Of a stretch of DNA of 64,000 nt, positions 43,098 to 56,866 are shown one piece after another. This DNA is from Paraburkholderia sp. Tr-20389 (GTDB lineage Bacteria > Pseudomonadota > Gammaproteobacteria > Burkholderiales > Burkholderiaceae), in the NCBI RefSeq assembly GCF_017104565.1, contig NZ_JAAGPD010000041.1, forward strand, positions 1 to 64,000, given 5' to 3'. Numbering within the stretch: the first letter of the stretch is position 1; the number at the start of each line of letters is the position of its first letter. The position numbers and the translations under genes were made by a program. Below the pieces are notes generated by a model that had not been told where the DNA came from, searched no databases, and worked only from the letters and a program-made list of their open reading frames with translations.

Positions 43098-44456
43098 TCA
43101 GGACGTCGCCTGCTTGACGACGGCAGCGATCGTTTCCGCATGGTGCAAGGCATCCTTCTCGCGCGCAGCCTCCACCATTACGCGCAGGACGGGCTCGGTG
43201 CCCGAGGCGCGGATCAGCACACGGCCGCTGCCGTCGAGCGCGCCTTCCGCCTCGTTGATCGCACGACGGATCGCGTCGCTGCTCTTCCAGTCCGCGCCCG
43301 GCTGCATCCGCACGTTGATCAGCTTTTGCGGGAACAGCGTGACGCCCGCGAGCAGCTGCTCGAGCGAGCGGCCGCTGCGCTGCATCGCCGCGAGCACCAG
43401 CAGCGCGGAAACGATGCCGTCGCCTGTCGAATGTCGATCCAGCGACAGGATGTGGCCCGAGCCTTCCGCGCCCAGTTCCCAGCCGTGCTCGCGCAGCTTT
43501 TCCAGCACGTAGCGGTCGCCGACCGCGGCGCGCACGAACTGCACGCCCACCTTCTTCAGCGCGACTTCGACGGCCATGTTGGTCATCAGCGTGCCGACTG
43601 CGCCTTCGACCTTGCCTTGCGTCGCGATACGGTCCTGCACGAGCACGTAGAGCAGTTCGTCGCCGTTGTAGAGCCGGCCGTTCGCGTCGACGATCTGCAG
43701 ACGGTCCGCGTCGCCGTCGAGTGCAATGCCGATATCGGCCTTGTTCGCGCGCACCGCGCGCACCAGCGCATCCGGCGCCGTCGCGCCGACGCCGTCGTTG
43801 ATGTTGAAGCCGTTCGGCGACACGCCGATCGTGATCACGTCCGCGCCGAGTTCGTGGAACACATGCGGCGCCACGTCGTACGCGGCGCCATGCGCGCAAT
43901 CGACGACCAGCTTCATGCCGCGCAGATCGAACGCCTGCGGGAAGGTGCTCTTGCAGAACTCGATGTAGCGGCCAGCCGCGTCATCCAGACGGCGTGCCTT
44001 GCCGAGCCGCTCCGAAGGCGCGCAGTCGAGTGGCTTGTCCAGTTGCTCTTCGATCTGCGACTCGACTTCGTCCGGCAGCTTGTTGCCGTCGGCGGAGAAG
44101 AACTTGATGCCGTTGTCGTAGTACGGATTGTGCGACGCGCTGATCACGACGCCTGCCGCGAGGCGCAGCGCACGCGTCAGATACGCGACGCCCGGCGTCG
44201 GCATCGGACCGGCCAGCATCACGTCGACACCCGCTGCCGAGAAGCCCGATTCCAGCGCGGCTTCGAGCATGTAGCCCGACACACGCGTGTCCTTGCCGAT
44301 CAGCACCGTAGGCCGCGAGCCCGTCTTAGCCCAGGTGTCGGCGCCCGCCAGCACCTTGCCGGCCGCGTAGCCGAGGCGCAGCACAAAGTCCGGCGTGATC
44401 GGCGCATCGCCGACCTTGCCACGAATCCCATCCGTTCCGAAATACCGACGTGCCAT
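43098..44456 (-). CDS. glmM: Phosphoglucosamine mutase
   Basis: Converts glucosamine-6-phosphate to glucosamine-1-phosphate for cell-wall precursors; 452 aa, cytoplasmic. The phosphoserine is Ser108 in [18 protein letters not shown]. The magnesium-binding loop is ALDGDADRL, the sugar-binding loop GAEGSGH, and the phosphate-binding [14 protein letters not shown] closes the C-terminus. It is downstream of folP by 28 bp on the same strand, the usual folP-glmM pair. Confidence 0.97.
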   Translation of the reverse strand: MARRYFGTDGIRGKVGDAPITPDFVLRLGYAAGKVLAGADTWAKTGSRPTVLIGKDTRVSGYMLEAALESGFSAAGVDVMLAGPMPTPGVAYLTRALRLAAGVVISASHNPYYDNGIKFFSADGNKLPDEVESQIEEQLDKPLDCAPSERLGKARRLDDAAGRYIEFCKSTFPQAFDLRGMKLVVDCAHGAAYDVAPHVFHELGADVITIGVSPNGFNINDGVGATAPDALVRAVRANKADIGIALDGDADRLQIVDANGRLYNGDELLYVLVQDRIATQGKVEGAVGTLMTNMAVEVALKKVGVQFVRAAVGDRYVLEKLREHGWELGAEGSGHILSLDRHSTGDGIVSALLVLAAMQRSGRSLEQLLAGVTLFPQKLINVRMQPGADWKSSDAIRRAINEAEGALDGSGRVLIRASGTEPVLRVMVEAAREKDALHHAETIAAVVKQATS

Positions 44457-44484
44457 ATTGGAATTTTCCTCCCAAGCGTGGAGA

Positions 44485-45369
44485 TCAGGCGCGCCGCGCT
44501 GCGTCGCGCGTCGCCGCCCATACTTTCAGTGCATCCACCGTCTGCGCCACATCGTGCACGCGGATGATTGCTGCCCCCCGTTCAGCCGCACACACGGCCG
44601 CTGCAATGCTTGCTGCCACCCGTTCGGGCGCGGGCCGGTTCACGACGGCCCCCAGCATCGATTTACGCGACATGCCGGCCAGAATCGGCAGCGGCGTGCC
44701 GACAACCGGCGATGTCTCAGGCAAGCGAGCGAGCAGCGCATAATTATGCTCGACCGTCTTCCCAAATCCGAAGCCCGGATCGACGCTGATGCGATTTTTC
44801 GCAACACCGGTTCTTATCATCGTATTGACACGTTCTTCCAGAAAGGCGCGGACGTCGGCAATGACATCGTCGTAAACCGGCTCGCCGACTTGCATCGTCT
44901 GCGGTTCGCCCAGCATGTGCATCACGCACAGGCCGCATTGGCTGTCACGCACCGCATCGATCGCACCGGGCATTCTGAAGCCCCAGATATCATTGATCAG
45001 ATCAGCGCCCGCCGCCAGCGCATGGCGCATCACTTCGGGCTTGTAGGTATCGACGGAAACGGGAATGCCTGCGGCGCTGAGTTCCTTGACGAGCGGAATC
45101 ACCCGCTGCAGTTCCTCATCGAGCGGCACGGGCGGCGCGCCAGGTCGTGTCGACTCGCCGCCGATATCGATGATGTCGGCACCGTCCGCCAATATCTTCT
45201 CCGCTTGCATCCGTGCCTTGCCCGGATCGGCATACAGGCCGCCATCGGAAAAGGAATCGGGCGTGACGTTGAGGATGCCCATCACGAGCGGACGTTCGAA
45301 TGTGAACGTGAACCGGCCGCATTGCATCGGTTCGGGAATCGGATAAAGCGAGGAATCGGAGTTGGACAC
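44485..45369 (-). CDS. folP: Dihydropteroate synthase
   Basis: Joins 4-aminobenzoate to dihydropterin pyrophosphate in folate synthesis and is the sulfonamide target; 294 aa. Seen: [18 protein letters not shown], the [19 protein letters not shown] loop, [16 protein letters not shown], the [12 protein letters not shown] strand and [15 protein letters not shown]. It starts at the ATG at 45369; Met15 is possible. It lies between ftsH and glmM on the minus strand, separated from ftsH by a terminator. Confidence 0.96.
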   Translation of the reverse strand: MSNSDSSLYPIPEPMQCGRFTFTFERPLVMGILNVTPDSFSDGGLYADPGKARMQAEKILADGADIIDIGGESTRPGAPPVPLDEELQRVIPLVKELSAAGIPVSVDTYKPEVMRHALAAGADLINDIWGFRMPGAIDAVRDSQCGLCVMHMLGEPQTMQVGEPVYDDVIADVRAFLEERVNTMIRTGVAKNRISVDPGFGFGKTVEHNYALLARLPETSPVVGTPLPILAGMSRKSMLGAVVNRPAPERVAASIAAAVCAAERGAAIIRVHDVAQTVDALKVWAATRDAARRA

Positions 45370-45450
45370 GAGAATGGGCGTAAGACAAAGGCAAAAGGTT
45401 TAGTACACACCGCAACAGAACTGCATCACGATCAGACCAGCATTAGAAAT

Positions 45451-45488
45451 GAAAACGGGCCGGTGTGAAATCACACCGGCCCGTAAAA
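45451..45488 (-). terminator. Strong intrinsic terminator after ftsH
   Basis: A perfect 14-bp stem (45455-45468 with 45471-45484) with a two-base loop. On the minus strand it is followed by TTTTC. It begins about 20 bp past the ftsH stop. Confidence 0.85.
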
Positions 45489-45504
45489 CACCTTTAACCG
45501 ATTA

Positions 45505-47394
45505 TCAGGTAGCCGGCGCGGTCGCGCTGCCCGGCTTGACTTCCGTGCCCGGGCTGCTGCCGCCCGAAGCATCGCCCGGCGACGGGCTGCTCTTCGGCGA
45601 GCGCGGCGGGCGTCCGGCCATGATGTCGTTGATCTGATCGGCGTCGATCGTTTCCCACTCCATCAGCGCGGCAGTCATTGCTTCGACCTTGTCGCGGTTC
45701 TCGTCCAGCAGGCGCTTCGCGAGGCTGTACTGCTCGTCGAGCACGCGGCGGATTTCCGCATCCACCTTCTGCTGCGTCGCTTCGGAAATCGTACGCGTGA
45801 AGCCGCGGCCGAACGGCGACTGATCGTTCTCGTCGTCGACGTACACCATCGGCCCCAAGGCGTCCGTCATGCCGAAGCGGGCGACCATTGCGCGCGCCGT
45901 GGACGTGGCCTTGTTGAAGTCGTCCGAAGCGCCCGTGCTGATCAGGTTCAGGAACAGCTCTTCCGCCACCCGGCCGCCGAACAGAATAGCCAGACGGTCA
46001 AGCAGATAGTCCTTCGAATACGTTTCGTTGTCGTGCTCCGGCAACTGCCATGTCACACCCAGCGCACGGCCACGCGGAATGATCGTGACCTTGTGCACGG
46101 GATCGGCCTTCGGCAGAAGCTTCGCGATGACCGCGTGGCCAGACTCGTGGTATGCCGTCGCGCGCTTCGCGTCCTCGCGGATCACAGCCGACTTGCGCTC
46201 CGGACCCATGAAGATCTTGTCCTTCGCGTCTTCGAAGTCCTGCATTTCAACGATGCGCTTGCCACGGCGTGCCGCGAACAGCGCCGCTTCGTTCACCAGG
46301 TTCGCGAGGTCCGCGCCCGAGAAGCCGGGCGTGCCGCGCGCGATCACTGCCGCGTCGACGTCATTCGCGATCGGCACCTTGCGCAGGTGCACCTTCATGA
46401 TGTGCTCGCGGCCGCGGATGTCCGGCAGGCCAACGTACACTTGACGGTCGAAACGGCCCGGACGCAGCAGCGCCTTGTCCAGTACGTCCGAACGGTTCGT
46501 CGCAGCGATCACGATCACACCAGAGTTCGCCTCGAAACCGTCCATTTCGACGAGCATCTGGTTCAGCGTCTGCTCGCGCTCGTCGTTACCGCCGCCCATG
46601 CCGGCGCCGCGATGACGGCCGACCGCGTCGATTTCGTCGATGAACACGATGCAAGGCGCATGCTTCTTGGCCTGTTCGAACATGTCGCGCACGCGAGCCG
46701 CACCCACGCCGACGAACATTTCGACGAAATCCGAACCCGAGATGCTGAAGAACGGCACTTTCGCTTCACCAGCGATGGCGCGTGCAAGCAGCGTCTTACC
46801 GGTTCCCGGCGGGCCGACCAGCAGCACGCCACGCGGAATGCGACCGCCCAGCTTCTGGAACTTCTGCGGATCGCGCAGGAAGTCGACCAGTTCGGAGACT
46901 TCTTCCTTGGCCTCGTCGCAGCCTGCGACGTCCGAGAAATTGATCGCGTTGTTGTTCTCATCGATCAGACGCGCACGGGATTTACCGAACGAGAAGGCTC
47001 CGCCTTTGCCGCCCCCCTGCATCTGTCTCATCATGTAGAACCAGAATCCGATGATCAGGATGGTTGGTCCGAGGTAGTACAGCGCGGATACCAGCGCGTT
47101 CGGCTCGTCATCAGCCTTGCCGCTCACCTGCACGCCATACTTCATCAGGTCGCCGACCATCCAGATGTCGCCCGGCGACACGATCTGATACTTCTGACCG
47201 TCGGCCGGCGTCACCGTGAGGTTGCGCCCTTGCACGATCACGCTCTTGACCTTGCCGCTCTTTGCGTCATCCATGAACTGCGAATAGGAAACGCCTTCCT
47301 GGACACGGGGCTTGTCGAACTGCTTGAACACCGTAAACAGCACCAGTGCGATAACCAGCCACACTGCTGCTTTCGAAAACATGTTGTTGTTCAA
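45505..47394 (-). CDS. ftsH: ATP-dependent zinc metalloprotease FtsH
   Basis: Membrane-anchored AAA+ protease of 629 aa that degrades damaged membrane proteins and regulators such as sigma-32 and LpxC. Two membrane segments (residues about 8-24 and 108-124) enclose a small periplasmic domain. The AAA domain has Walker [13 protein letters not shown], Walker [17 protein letters not shown] and the pore motif FVEMFVGVG. The zinc site is HESGH in [16 protein letters not shown]. The tail is glycine, serine and proline rich. It is cotranscribed with rlmE (187-bp gap), as in E. coli. Confidence 0.98.
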   Translation of the reverse strand: MNNNMFSKAAVWLVIALVLFTVFKQFDKPRVQEGVSYSQFMDDAKSGKVKSVIVQGRNLTVTPADGQKYQIVSPGDIWMVGDLMKYGVQVSGKADDEPNALVSALYYLGPTILIIGFWFYMMRQMQGGGKGGAFSFGKSRARLIDENNNAINFSDVAGCDEAKEEVSELVDFLRDPQKFQKLGGRIPRGVLLVGPPGTGKTLLARAIAGEAKVPFFSISGSDFVEMFVGVGAARVRDMFEQAKKHAPCIVFIDEIDAVGRHRGAGMGGGNDEREQTLNQMLVEMDGFEANSGVIVIAATNRSDVLDKALLRPGRFDRQVYVGLPDIRGREHIMKVHLRKVPIANDVDAAVIARGTPGFSGADLANLVNEAALFAARRGKRIVEMQDFEDAKDKIFMGPERKSAVIREDAKRATAYHESGHAVIAKLLPKADPVHKVTIIPRGRALGVTWQLPEHDNETYSKDYLLDRLAILFGGRVAEELFLNLISTGASDDFNKATSTARAMVARFGMTDALGPMVYVDDENDQSPFGRGFTRTISEATQQKVDAEIRRVLDEQYSLAKRLLDENRDKVEAMTAALMEWETIDADQINDIMAGRPPRSPKSSPSPGDASGGSSPGTEVKPGSATAPAT

Positions 47395-47581
47395 AGCACC
47401 ACTCCTTCACTCATAGACAAGCGCCTACATTTGCCTTGCGGCACCACTCAGGCATTCTAATCCAGTCCGAAGACCCCTGCCATAAGCATTCGCTACCGCA
47501 CAAATAGCGTACCGCGCAACCTCAGCGCTCTTATTTTCCGGCGTGCCGGAAATGCGGGCTCACATATCACTGCACCCCAGT

Positions 47582-48244
47582 TCAACGGGGCCGCTTCAGA
47601 TGCCTTCCCAAAATGAACGTCTCGGACGACTTGTCCCGGGACGCTTTCGGCTTGCGCGCGGCCACCGTCTTAAACTGATGCTTGAACTTTTCGACAATCT
47701 GGCTGTAACCGCTGCCGTGAAAGCATTTGACTAAAAGGGCACCATCGGGTTTCAGGTGGTTTTGGGCAAATTCCAGCGCGAGATCGCACACATGCTCGAT
47801 CCGCGCGGCGTCCGCCACCGCCACTCCCGACAGGTTGGGCGCCATATCCGAAATTACAAGATCGACATCGCGATTTCCTACTACGTCCTCCAGCTGTTCG
47901 AGGACATTGTCTTCGCGAAAGTCGCCCTGGATGAAATGAACGTCGGCGATCGGCTCCATCGGTAGCAGGTCGAGCGCAATGATCGTGCCGTCGATGCCGC
48001 CTTCGCGCTGCGCATCGCGGTGCTTGCCCAGCGAAAGCTTGTTGCGCACGTACTGGCTCCAGCTGCCTGGCGCAGCACCGAGGTCCACGATGACCTGACC
48101 GGGCCGGATCAGCTTGTCCTGCTCGTCGATTTCCTTCAGCTTATAGGCGGCGCGGGCGCGATAACCCTCCCGCTGCGCCATTTTCACGTACGGATCGTTG
48201 ATGTGGTCGTGCAGCCACGACGTGTTGAACTTGTTTTTTGCCAT
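47582..48244 (-). CDS. rlmE: 23S rRNA 2'-O-methyltransferase RlmE (FtsJ/RrmJ)
   Basis: Methylates the ribose of U2552 in 23S rRNA using S-adenosylmethionine; 220 aa. The N-terminus [21 protein letters not shown] and the SAM loop [14 protein letters not shown] are diagnostic. The catalytic K-D-K-E set appears as K in AYKLKEI, D in [10 protein letters not shown] in [10 protein letters not shown] and E in SSETFILG. Partner ftsH lies downstream and yhbY is divergent, the conserved neighbourhood. Confidence 0.97.
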   Translation of the reverse strand: MAKNKFNTSWLHDHINDPYVKMAQREGYRARAAYKLKEIDEQDKLIRPGQVIVDLGAAPGSWSQYVRNKLSLGKHRDAQREGGIDGTIIALDLLPMEPIADVHFIQGDFREDNVLEQLEDVVGNRDVDLVISDMAPNLSGVAVADAARIEHVCDLALEFAQNHLKPDGALLVKCFHGSGYSQIVEKFKHQFKTVAARKPKASRDKSSETFILGRHLKRPR

Positions 48245-48495
48245 TAAACGTTGAACTCTTGCTACGTAATGCCGCGCTTTTAGCGGATAATACGCGTTTC
48301 ATTCGCGCGGTTGCAGCCAAAGGCCGTGTTCCGCGCCGTGGTTCTGCTTGCTGTCCGCGCTGCCGTCGCACTTTCTGCCGGCGCCGTATTTTCCGCCCGC
48401 AGTTTTCTAACTTTTCGCGCGCCGCCTGCCGTTTCGCCGGATCGACCGATCCCTGCTCACGGGCGCCGCCATTTTAGTCGAGTCTTCCACTTCAC
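48245..48495. other. Divergent control region of rlmE and yhbY
   Basis: 251 bp without a gene. GCGGATAATACGCG at 48283-48296 contains a -10-like sequence readable on both strands (GATAAT, and TATTAT on the minus strand). No well-spaced -35 stands out, so exact promoters are uncertain. Confidence 0.35.
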
Positions 48496-49059
48496 ATGCC
48501 CGCCCTCAAAGTTACTTCCGAACAACGCGCCGACTTGCGCTCCCAGGCTCACGCGCTCAAGCCGGTCGTGCTCGTCGGCGCCGAAGGACTGACCGACGCC
48601 GTGCTGGCCGAAATCAAGGTCCACCTGAAAGCGCACCAGCTGATCAAGATCCGCGTGTTCGGCGACGAGCGCGAAGAGCGCATCGCGATCTACGAAGAAA
48701 TCTGCGACCGCCTGAATGCCGCGCCGATCCAGCACATCGGCAAGCTGCTCGTCATCTGGAAGCCAGAAAAGACGGCGACCGAACGCGCTCCGGCGGCGAA
48801 AACCAAAGCCGGCGCGAAACCGGCCGCGAAACGCGGCGCGCTACCGAGCGCCCGCGAAGCCGCAGAGGACGCGACGTCGAACAAGGGGCGCGCGCCCCGC
48901 GTCGTGAAGGTCGTCAAGGCGACCGACAATCCGCTGCGCCGCCCGAAGCCGCAAAAAGTAATCGTGCGCGGCAATGAGCGCGTCACGGCAGGCGGCAACA
49001 TCAAGAAAGCCAAGAAACGCCAGACCAGCGCGAAGCGCATGCATCAGACGTCGAAGTAA
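48496..49059 (+). CDS. yhbY: YhbY-type CRM-domain RNA-binding protein with basic tail
   Basis: Binds pre-50S ribosomal particles; 187 aa. Residues 1-95 are a complete CRS1-YhbY domain (ALKPVVLVGAEGLTDAVLAEIKVHLKAHQLIKIRV, then IGKLLVIWKP). E. coli YhbY is only that domain, about 97 aa. Here an extra 90 residues rich in Lys, Arg and Ala follow, with no fixed fold evident, probably an unstructured RNA-binding tail. It is divergent from rlmE, another large-subunit maturation gene. Confidence 0.92.
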   Translation: MPALKVTSEQRADLRSQAHALKPVVLVGAEGLTDAVLAEIKVHLKAHQLIKIRVFGDEREERIAIYEEICDRLNAAPIQHIGKLLVIWKPEKTATERAPAAKTKAGAKPAAKRGALPSAREAAEDATSNKGRAPRVVKVVKATDNPLRRPKPQKVIVRGNERVTAGGNIKKAKKRQTSAKRMHQTSK

Positions 49060-49214
49060 GACGGAAACGGCGCGGAAAACGGGTTGAACATGTGGACCGC
49101 GCCGAACGAAGAGCAATCTTCATGGGCCGCATGATTCTGCAATCATCCGCTGCGGCTCGAGTCGCCTACCTGTCAGATCGCTGAAACCCACTTGCTGCCA
49201 TCAGCGCGACCGAG

Positions 49215-49721
49215 TCAGCCCGCCGCCCGACCGGCGCCGCGTCCCGCCCCCTGCTCTACCGGCATCGCGATACCCGCCGGCAGTTTCCAGACGAGCGCGA
49301 TACCCAGCAGGCTTTCGATCAGATAGAACACACTCGACACGCCGTGCAGCATGCCGAAGCGGCTTGCATAGACGGAGTGACCGACATCCGTGCCCGCTTC
49401 CTGCGCGGCAATGCGCAGCGCATTCATGAAAGGCTGCAACGCGAAATAACCGACCAACACGCACACCAGCATGCCGGCGATCAGCCAGCGAAGACGCCGG
49501 TATGCATCGCCGCCGCGCCGCACCAGCACATTACACAGCGCGAGCAGCAGCACGCCGCACACCACGCCGATCACGCCTTCGATGCGAAACAACTGCGCGG
49601 CAACCGCACCCGCCGTCATCCGGTCGAGCGACGTAAACAGCACGGGCGCCACGGCATAGCCGATGGTCAGCAAACTGCCGACCCACACGACCGTCAGCAG
49701 GCGGAACAGGCGATGCGGCAT
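49215..49721 (-). CDS. DUF4149 family membrane protein
   Basis: 168 aa, four hydrophobic segments. VVWVGSLLTIGYAVAPVLF at the start, the FRIEGVIGVVCGVLLLAL segment and the HGVSSVFYLIESLLGIALV end match the DUF4149 pattern. Function is unknown. The ATG at 49721 gives a proper first membrane segment. It lies 20 bp downstream of greA on the same strand, so it is probably cotranscribed; the last 15 residues are glycine and arginine rich and divergent. Confidence 0.85.
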   Translation of the reverse strand: MPHRLFRLLTVVWVGSLLTIGYAVAPVLFTSLDRMTAGAVAAQLFRIEGVIGVVCGVLLLALCNVLVRRGGDAYRRLRWLIAGMLVCVLVGYFALQPFMNALRIAAQEAGTDVGHSVYASRFGMLHGVSSVFYLIESLLGIALVWKLPAGIAMPVEQGAGRGAGRAAG

Positions 49722-49740
49722 CGAAGACACGACTTCGGCC

Positions 49741-50217
49741 TCAAATATAACGGACCGCGATGATTTCGTACTCGCGCACGCCGCTCGGTGCCTGCACGGC
49801 CGCGACATCGCCTTCCGACTTGCCGATCAGCGCACGGGCGATCGGCGAGCTGACCGAGATCAGGCCGTGTTCGAGATCGGCTTCGTCGTCGCCGACGATT
49901 TGATAGGTAACCGAATCACCCGAATCGAGATCTTCGAGATCGACCGTCGCGGCAAACACGACGCGGCCTTCGGCGTCGAGCGCGGACGGGTCGATGATCT
50001 GCGCGGCCGCCAGCTTCGATTCGATCTCGGCGATGCGGCCTTCGATAAAGCCCTGCTTTTCTTTCGCCGCGTCGTACTCGGCGTTTTCCGACAGATCGCC
50101 CTGGGCACGCGCTTCCGCGATGGAATTGATGACAGCTGGACGCTCAACCGATTTCAAACGCTGCAATTCGTCGCGCAGCTGATCTGCACCGCGCTTCGTC
50201 AATGGAATAGTGCTCAT
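49741..50217 (-). CDS. greA: Transcription elongation factor GreA
   Basis: Helps stalled RNA polymerase by stimulating transcript cleavage; 158 aa. The N-terminal coiled coil carries [30 protein letters not shown], with the acidic [13 protein letters not shown] tip that enters the polymerase channel. The C-terminal FKBP-like domain ([20 protein letters not shown]) is complete. Translation starts at the ATG at 50217. It is downstream of carB and upstream of the DUF4149 gene, the order carAB-greA found in many proteobacteria. Confidence 0.97.
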   Translation of the reverse strand: MSTIPLTKRGADQLRDELQRLKSVERPAVINSIAEARAQGDLSENAEYDAAKEKQGFIEGRIAEIESKLAAAQIIDPSALDAEGRVVFAATVDLEDLDSGDSVTYQIVGDDEADLEHGLISVSSPIARALIGKSEGDVAAVQAPSGVREYEIIAVRYI

Positions 50218-50368
50218 AAACAACTCTTTGGCAAAAAACAGCCACAAAAAAAATCACCGCGGTTAAGTGCATCCCATACGGTGCGCAAATGTGGCACGAA
50301 GCCCGATCTGACACCTTAGGGACGCCGCTTAACCGCGGCACTTACGTCTTGGACAGAAATCTGAAGCC

Positions 50369-53623
<3,255 letters not shown>

Positions 53624-53769
53624 AACGCTCTCGCTAATGTATTCCTGAGTTCTTACTGTTGGCGCGCCGGCGGTGTGCCGTTCGGATGAGGCCCGAATGG
53701 GCCAGCCGAACGGCGTCGCGGAGCGCGCCTTGTTACCGTCGCTATTCGGTCGCTGTTCGCGAGCTGCGC

Positions 53770-54924
53770 TTATGCCGCTGCCGACTTGCTGCCCTTCGCC
53801 TCATCCATCAACGCGGTGAAGCGATCGAACAGATAAGCGATGTCGTGCGGACCGGGCGACGCTTCCGGGTGACCCTGGAAGCAGAAGGCCGGCTTGTCCG
53901 TCAGCGCGAAGCCTTGCAGCGTGCCGTCGAACAGCGACACGTGCGTGACCTTTGCGTTCGCCGGCAGCGTGTCGGCGTCGACCGCGAAGCCGTGGTTCTG
54001 CGACGTGATCACGACGCGGCCATCTTGCAGATCCTTCACAGGATGGTTCGCGCCATGGTGGCCCGTCTTCATCTTCATCGTCTTCGCGCCGACGGCGAGA
54101 CCCATGATCTGATGACCGAGGCAGATGCCGAACGTCGGAATGCCGCGTTCAATGAATTCGCGCGTCGCAGCGATCGCGTAGTCGCACGGTTCCGGATCAC
54201 CGGGGCCGTTCGACAGGAACACGCCGTCCGGATTGAGCGCGAGTGCATCAGCGGCCGTGGCTTGCGCCGGCAGCACGGTGACGTGGCAGCCGCGCTCGGC
54301 GAGCATGCGCAGGATGTTGTACTTGACGCCGTAATCGAACGCGACCACACGGTAGCGCGGCGTGTTCTGCATGCCGTAGCCAGTGCCCAGACGCCATTCG
54401 GTTTGCTTCCATTCGTACGGCTTCTGCGTCGACACGACCTTCGCGAGGTCCATGCCCGCGAGGCCGGGAAACGAGCGGGCGAGTTCGATTGCCTTCGCTT
54501 CGTCATCCGAGCCTGCGAGAATCGCGCCGTTCTGCGCGCCCTTGTCGCGCAGCACGCGTGTGAGCTTGCGGGTGTCGATACCGGCGATCGCGACGACGCC
54601 TTCCGCCTTCAGATAATCGGGGAGCGTGCGCTCCATGCGGAAGTTCGACGCGAGAATGGGCAGATCACGGATGATCAGGCCGGCGGCATGGACTTTCGTA
54701 GCTTCGACATCTTCGGCGTTCACGCCGACATTGCCGATGTGCGGATACGTCAGCGTGACGATCTGGCGCGCGTAGCTGGGGTCGGTCAGGATTTCCTGAT
54801 AACCGGTGATGGCGGTATTGAAGACGACTTCGCCGATCGTATGGCCGGGCGCGCCGATCGAGTAACCACGAAAGACCGTGCCGTCGGCGAGCGCGAGCAG
54901 AGCGGGAGAAAATGACGGCAACAC
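53770..54924 (-). CDS. carA: Carbamoyl-phosphate synthase small subunit
   Basis: Glutamine amidotransferase subunit that feeds ammonia to CarB; 384 aa. The class I triad is present: Cys in [13 protein letters not shown] and the final His-Glu in [12 protein letters not shown]. The N-terminal domain begins [18 protein letters not shown]. Translation starts at GTG (CAC on + at 54922-54924) 6 bp after AAGGAG. A promoter with TATAAT lies about 300 bp upstream, leaving a long leader in which pyrimidine or arginine control could act. Confidence 0.97.
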   Translation of the reverse strand: MLPSFSPALLALADGTVFRGYSIGAPGHTIGEVVFNTAITGYQEILTDPSYARQIVTLTYPHIGNVGVNAEDVEATKVHAAGLIIRDLPILASNFRMERTLPDYLKAEGVVAIAGIDTRKLTRVLRDKGAQNGAILAGSDDEAKAIELARSFPGLAGMDLAKVVSTQKPYEWKQTEWRLGTGYGMQNTPRYRVVAFDYGVKYNILRMLAERGCHVTVLPAQATAADALALNPDGVFLSNGPGDPEPCDYAIAATREFIERGIPTFGICLGHQIMGLAVGAKTMKMKTGHHGANHPVKDLQDGRVVITSQNHGFAVDADTLPANAKVTHVSLFDGTLQGFALTDKPAFCFQGHPEASPGPHDIAYLFDRFTALMDEAKGSKSAAA

Positions 54925-55376
54925 GGGAGACTCCTTGGGGGAGCACCCTGTTGCCGACCTGTCTATCCGACCGTGCGGGCCGCGGCAGCAGCATCCTGGG
55001 ATGCGCGCGCAGGCTCGCTCGCGTTGCGCTGTTCGCGGGAAGTCGCATCGGGCCTCGCGGAGCTGGCAGTCGGCCCATCGTGTAGGCGGACTGGCTGGTC
55101 ACGGGCCGCTTGCGACGGTAGCCGGAAGTATGGACGAAGATACGACCGGGACTACAACGAAACGCGGCGGATGAACGGTGTGGGAGAGGTAGGCGCTAGG
55201 GTGCGGGTTGATAAGCTCAAACCTTGAAATTATAGCCTGAAACGACCCTCCTCTTCAAATCCGAGATGGGCGACCGACGGGCGAACAGGACTCAACGGCA
55301 CGCTCGGGCGCCCTCAGCTTGCTGAAAACGCGCCCTTCGCCGCCCTCTTTGGCTTTATCAGGATACGCCCGGCAAC
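54925..55376. other. Long leader of carA and gap to the MFS gene
   Basis: About 450 bp without a clear gene. The predicted carAB transcript starts near 55222 and so has a leader of about 297 nt. I see no terminator hairpin with a U-run in it. One leader frame opening with ATG at 55102 runs out of frame into carA and has no ribosome site. Confidence 0.5.
55229..55258 (-). promoter_or_regulatory. Promoter of carAB
   Basis: On the minus strand TTGAAG (complement of 55253-55258) and a perfect TATAAT (complement of 55229-55234) are 18 bp apart. The transcript would start near 55222. Confidence 0.75.
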
Positions 55377-56621
55377 TTACGGCTGATGCTCCGCGTGAAC
55401 ATGCGCAGGATCTTTGGCAAGCACGCGGCTCGGCAGCACGTACCAGACCGCGCTCGCCAGTTGCAGCGCGACGAGAATGCCCCACGCGAGCAGATGCGCG
55501 GCGGGCGGATAGTGGCCGTCGACGGGTGTCCAGCGCGACAGCACGGCGCCGACGCCGATCTGGAAGCCGAAGATCAGCAGAAAAATGATCAGCGTTAAAG
55601 TCGTATTGGCGCGGCCGATCAGATGCGGCGGGAAATGCCGCGCGAGCACTGCATAGCTGAGGATGCCGACGCCGCCGAAAATCCCGTAAGCCGCCCACAG
55701 CAGCCCCGCCGGCAGCGGCGCGCGCAGCATGATCAGCAGTTGCGTGATGACAAACAGGGCCATCCCGACACCGCAAAACGCATACAGCGACAGACCGCGC
55801 CGCTCCATGCTGCGGGCCGCCGCGCCAAAGCCCACACAGCCGGCCATCATCGCGAAGCCCAGCACGGATACGAGCGCGGCTGCTTCGTGCGATCCGAAGC
55901 CTGATACGTCGCGCAGCCAGGCGCCCACCCACAGCGACTGCATCGCGTAAAAGACGCCCTGCGTGACCACCGAGAACGACGCAATCTTCCAGAACGCCGC
56001 GCTACGCAGAATGTGCCAGGTGCCCTTGAACTGGCTGACGAGGCTGGCCTGATGGCGCGTCTCCTGCTTCTCGGGCGCGAACGCCCACAACATCGCCGCG
56101 ACCACGATCGTGAGGACGACGAGCGCGAAACAGACGGCACGCCAGCTCGCGAAGGTCAGCACCCACGTCAGCGGCGAACCGACCACCACCCCACCGAGAC
56201 CGCCGACGGCCATCACGAGCCCGTTGATCAGCGGCAGACGCGCAGCCGGGAAATGCTGCGCGAGCGCCTTGAACGCGCCACCCAGACACACCGACACGCC
56301 GACGCCGATCAGAAGCCGCCCCACCATCATCGCCCCGACGCCGTGCGCCGCCCCGAACACGCCGATACCGGCGGCCGCGAACAGCAGCATGCCCGCCGTC
56401 ACGCGACGCGAACCGTAGTGATCGAGCAGCACGCCCGCAGGCAGTTGCGCGCCCGCGAAGCCAAGAAAATAGAGACTGGTCAGCAGACCGAGATCGGTGG
56501 CCGACAAGCCGAGTTCATGGGTGATCAGCGGTGCAAAGCCAAGGTTGACGCCACGAAAAACGTACGAGACGAAATAACCGGCAGAGAACAGCAGGAACAC
56601 ACGAAGGGGCGTCGAGGACAT
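55377..56621 (-). CDS. MFS transporter (nitrate/sugar-phosphate-like 12-segment type)
   Basis: Inner-membrane transporter of 414 aa. The N-terminus RVFLLFSAGYFVSYVFRGVNLGFAP and the loop motif LLDHYGSRRVTAGMLLFAAAG (motif A, D-x-x-G-x-R) are typical of major facilitators. GVSVCLGGAFKALAQHFPAARLPLINGLVMAVGG is the antiporter-like signature in segment five. The substrate is unknown. It is separated from carA by about 450 bp and from mltD by about 245 bp, and appears to be transcribed alone. Confidence 0.88.
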   Translation of the reverse strand: MSSTPLRVFLLFSAGYFVSYVFRGVNLGFAPLITHELGLSATDLGLLTSLYFLGFAGAQLPAGVLLDHYGSRRVTAGMLLFAAAGIGVFGAAHGVGAMMVGRLLIGVGVSVCLGGAFKALAQHFPAARLPLINGLVMAVGGLGGVVVGSPLTWVLTFASWRAVCFALVVLTIVVAAMLWAFAPEKQETRHQASLVSQFKGTWHILRSAAFWKIASFSVVTQGVFYAMQSLWVGAWLRDVSGFGSHEAAALVSVLGFAMMAGCVGFGAAARSMERRGLSLYAFCGVGMALFVITQLLIMLRAPLPAGLLWAAYGIFGGVGILSYAVLARHFPPHLIGRANTTLTLIIFLLIFGFQIGVGAVLSRWTPVDGHYPPAAHLLAWGILVALQLASAVWYVLPSRVLAKDPAHVHAEHQP

Positions 56622-56752
56622 GATGCATCAGCAGGATGGCCCGGCGGGCCCGAGGATGAACGATAACGGAATCGTGTCCATCGTGGTGCAAGACCGCGCT
56701 TGCCGTACGGAAAACGTCAGGGGAAACGCCGGCGAAAAGGTCGGCGGAAATG

Positions 56753-56785
56753 AAAAACGCCGTCACTTCATGTGACGGCGTTCAG
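56753..56785 (-). terminator. Intrinsic terminator after mltD
   Basis: AACGCCGTCAC (56756-56766) pairs perfectly with GTGACGGCGTT (56772-56782), loop TTCAT. On the minus strand the stem is followed by TTTCATTT. It lies about 85 bp past the mltD stop. Confidence 0.85.
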
Positions 56786-56866
56786 GAAACGAGGGGAGAT
56801 CGGAGCGCACTTCACGCGCTGCCCCCGCAGCACGTGTTCGGTCATCCTCGAGAATGCCGTTGTTCT

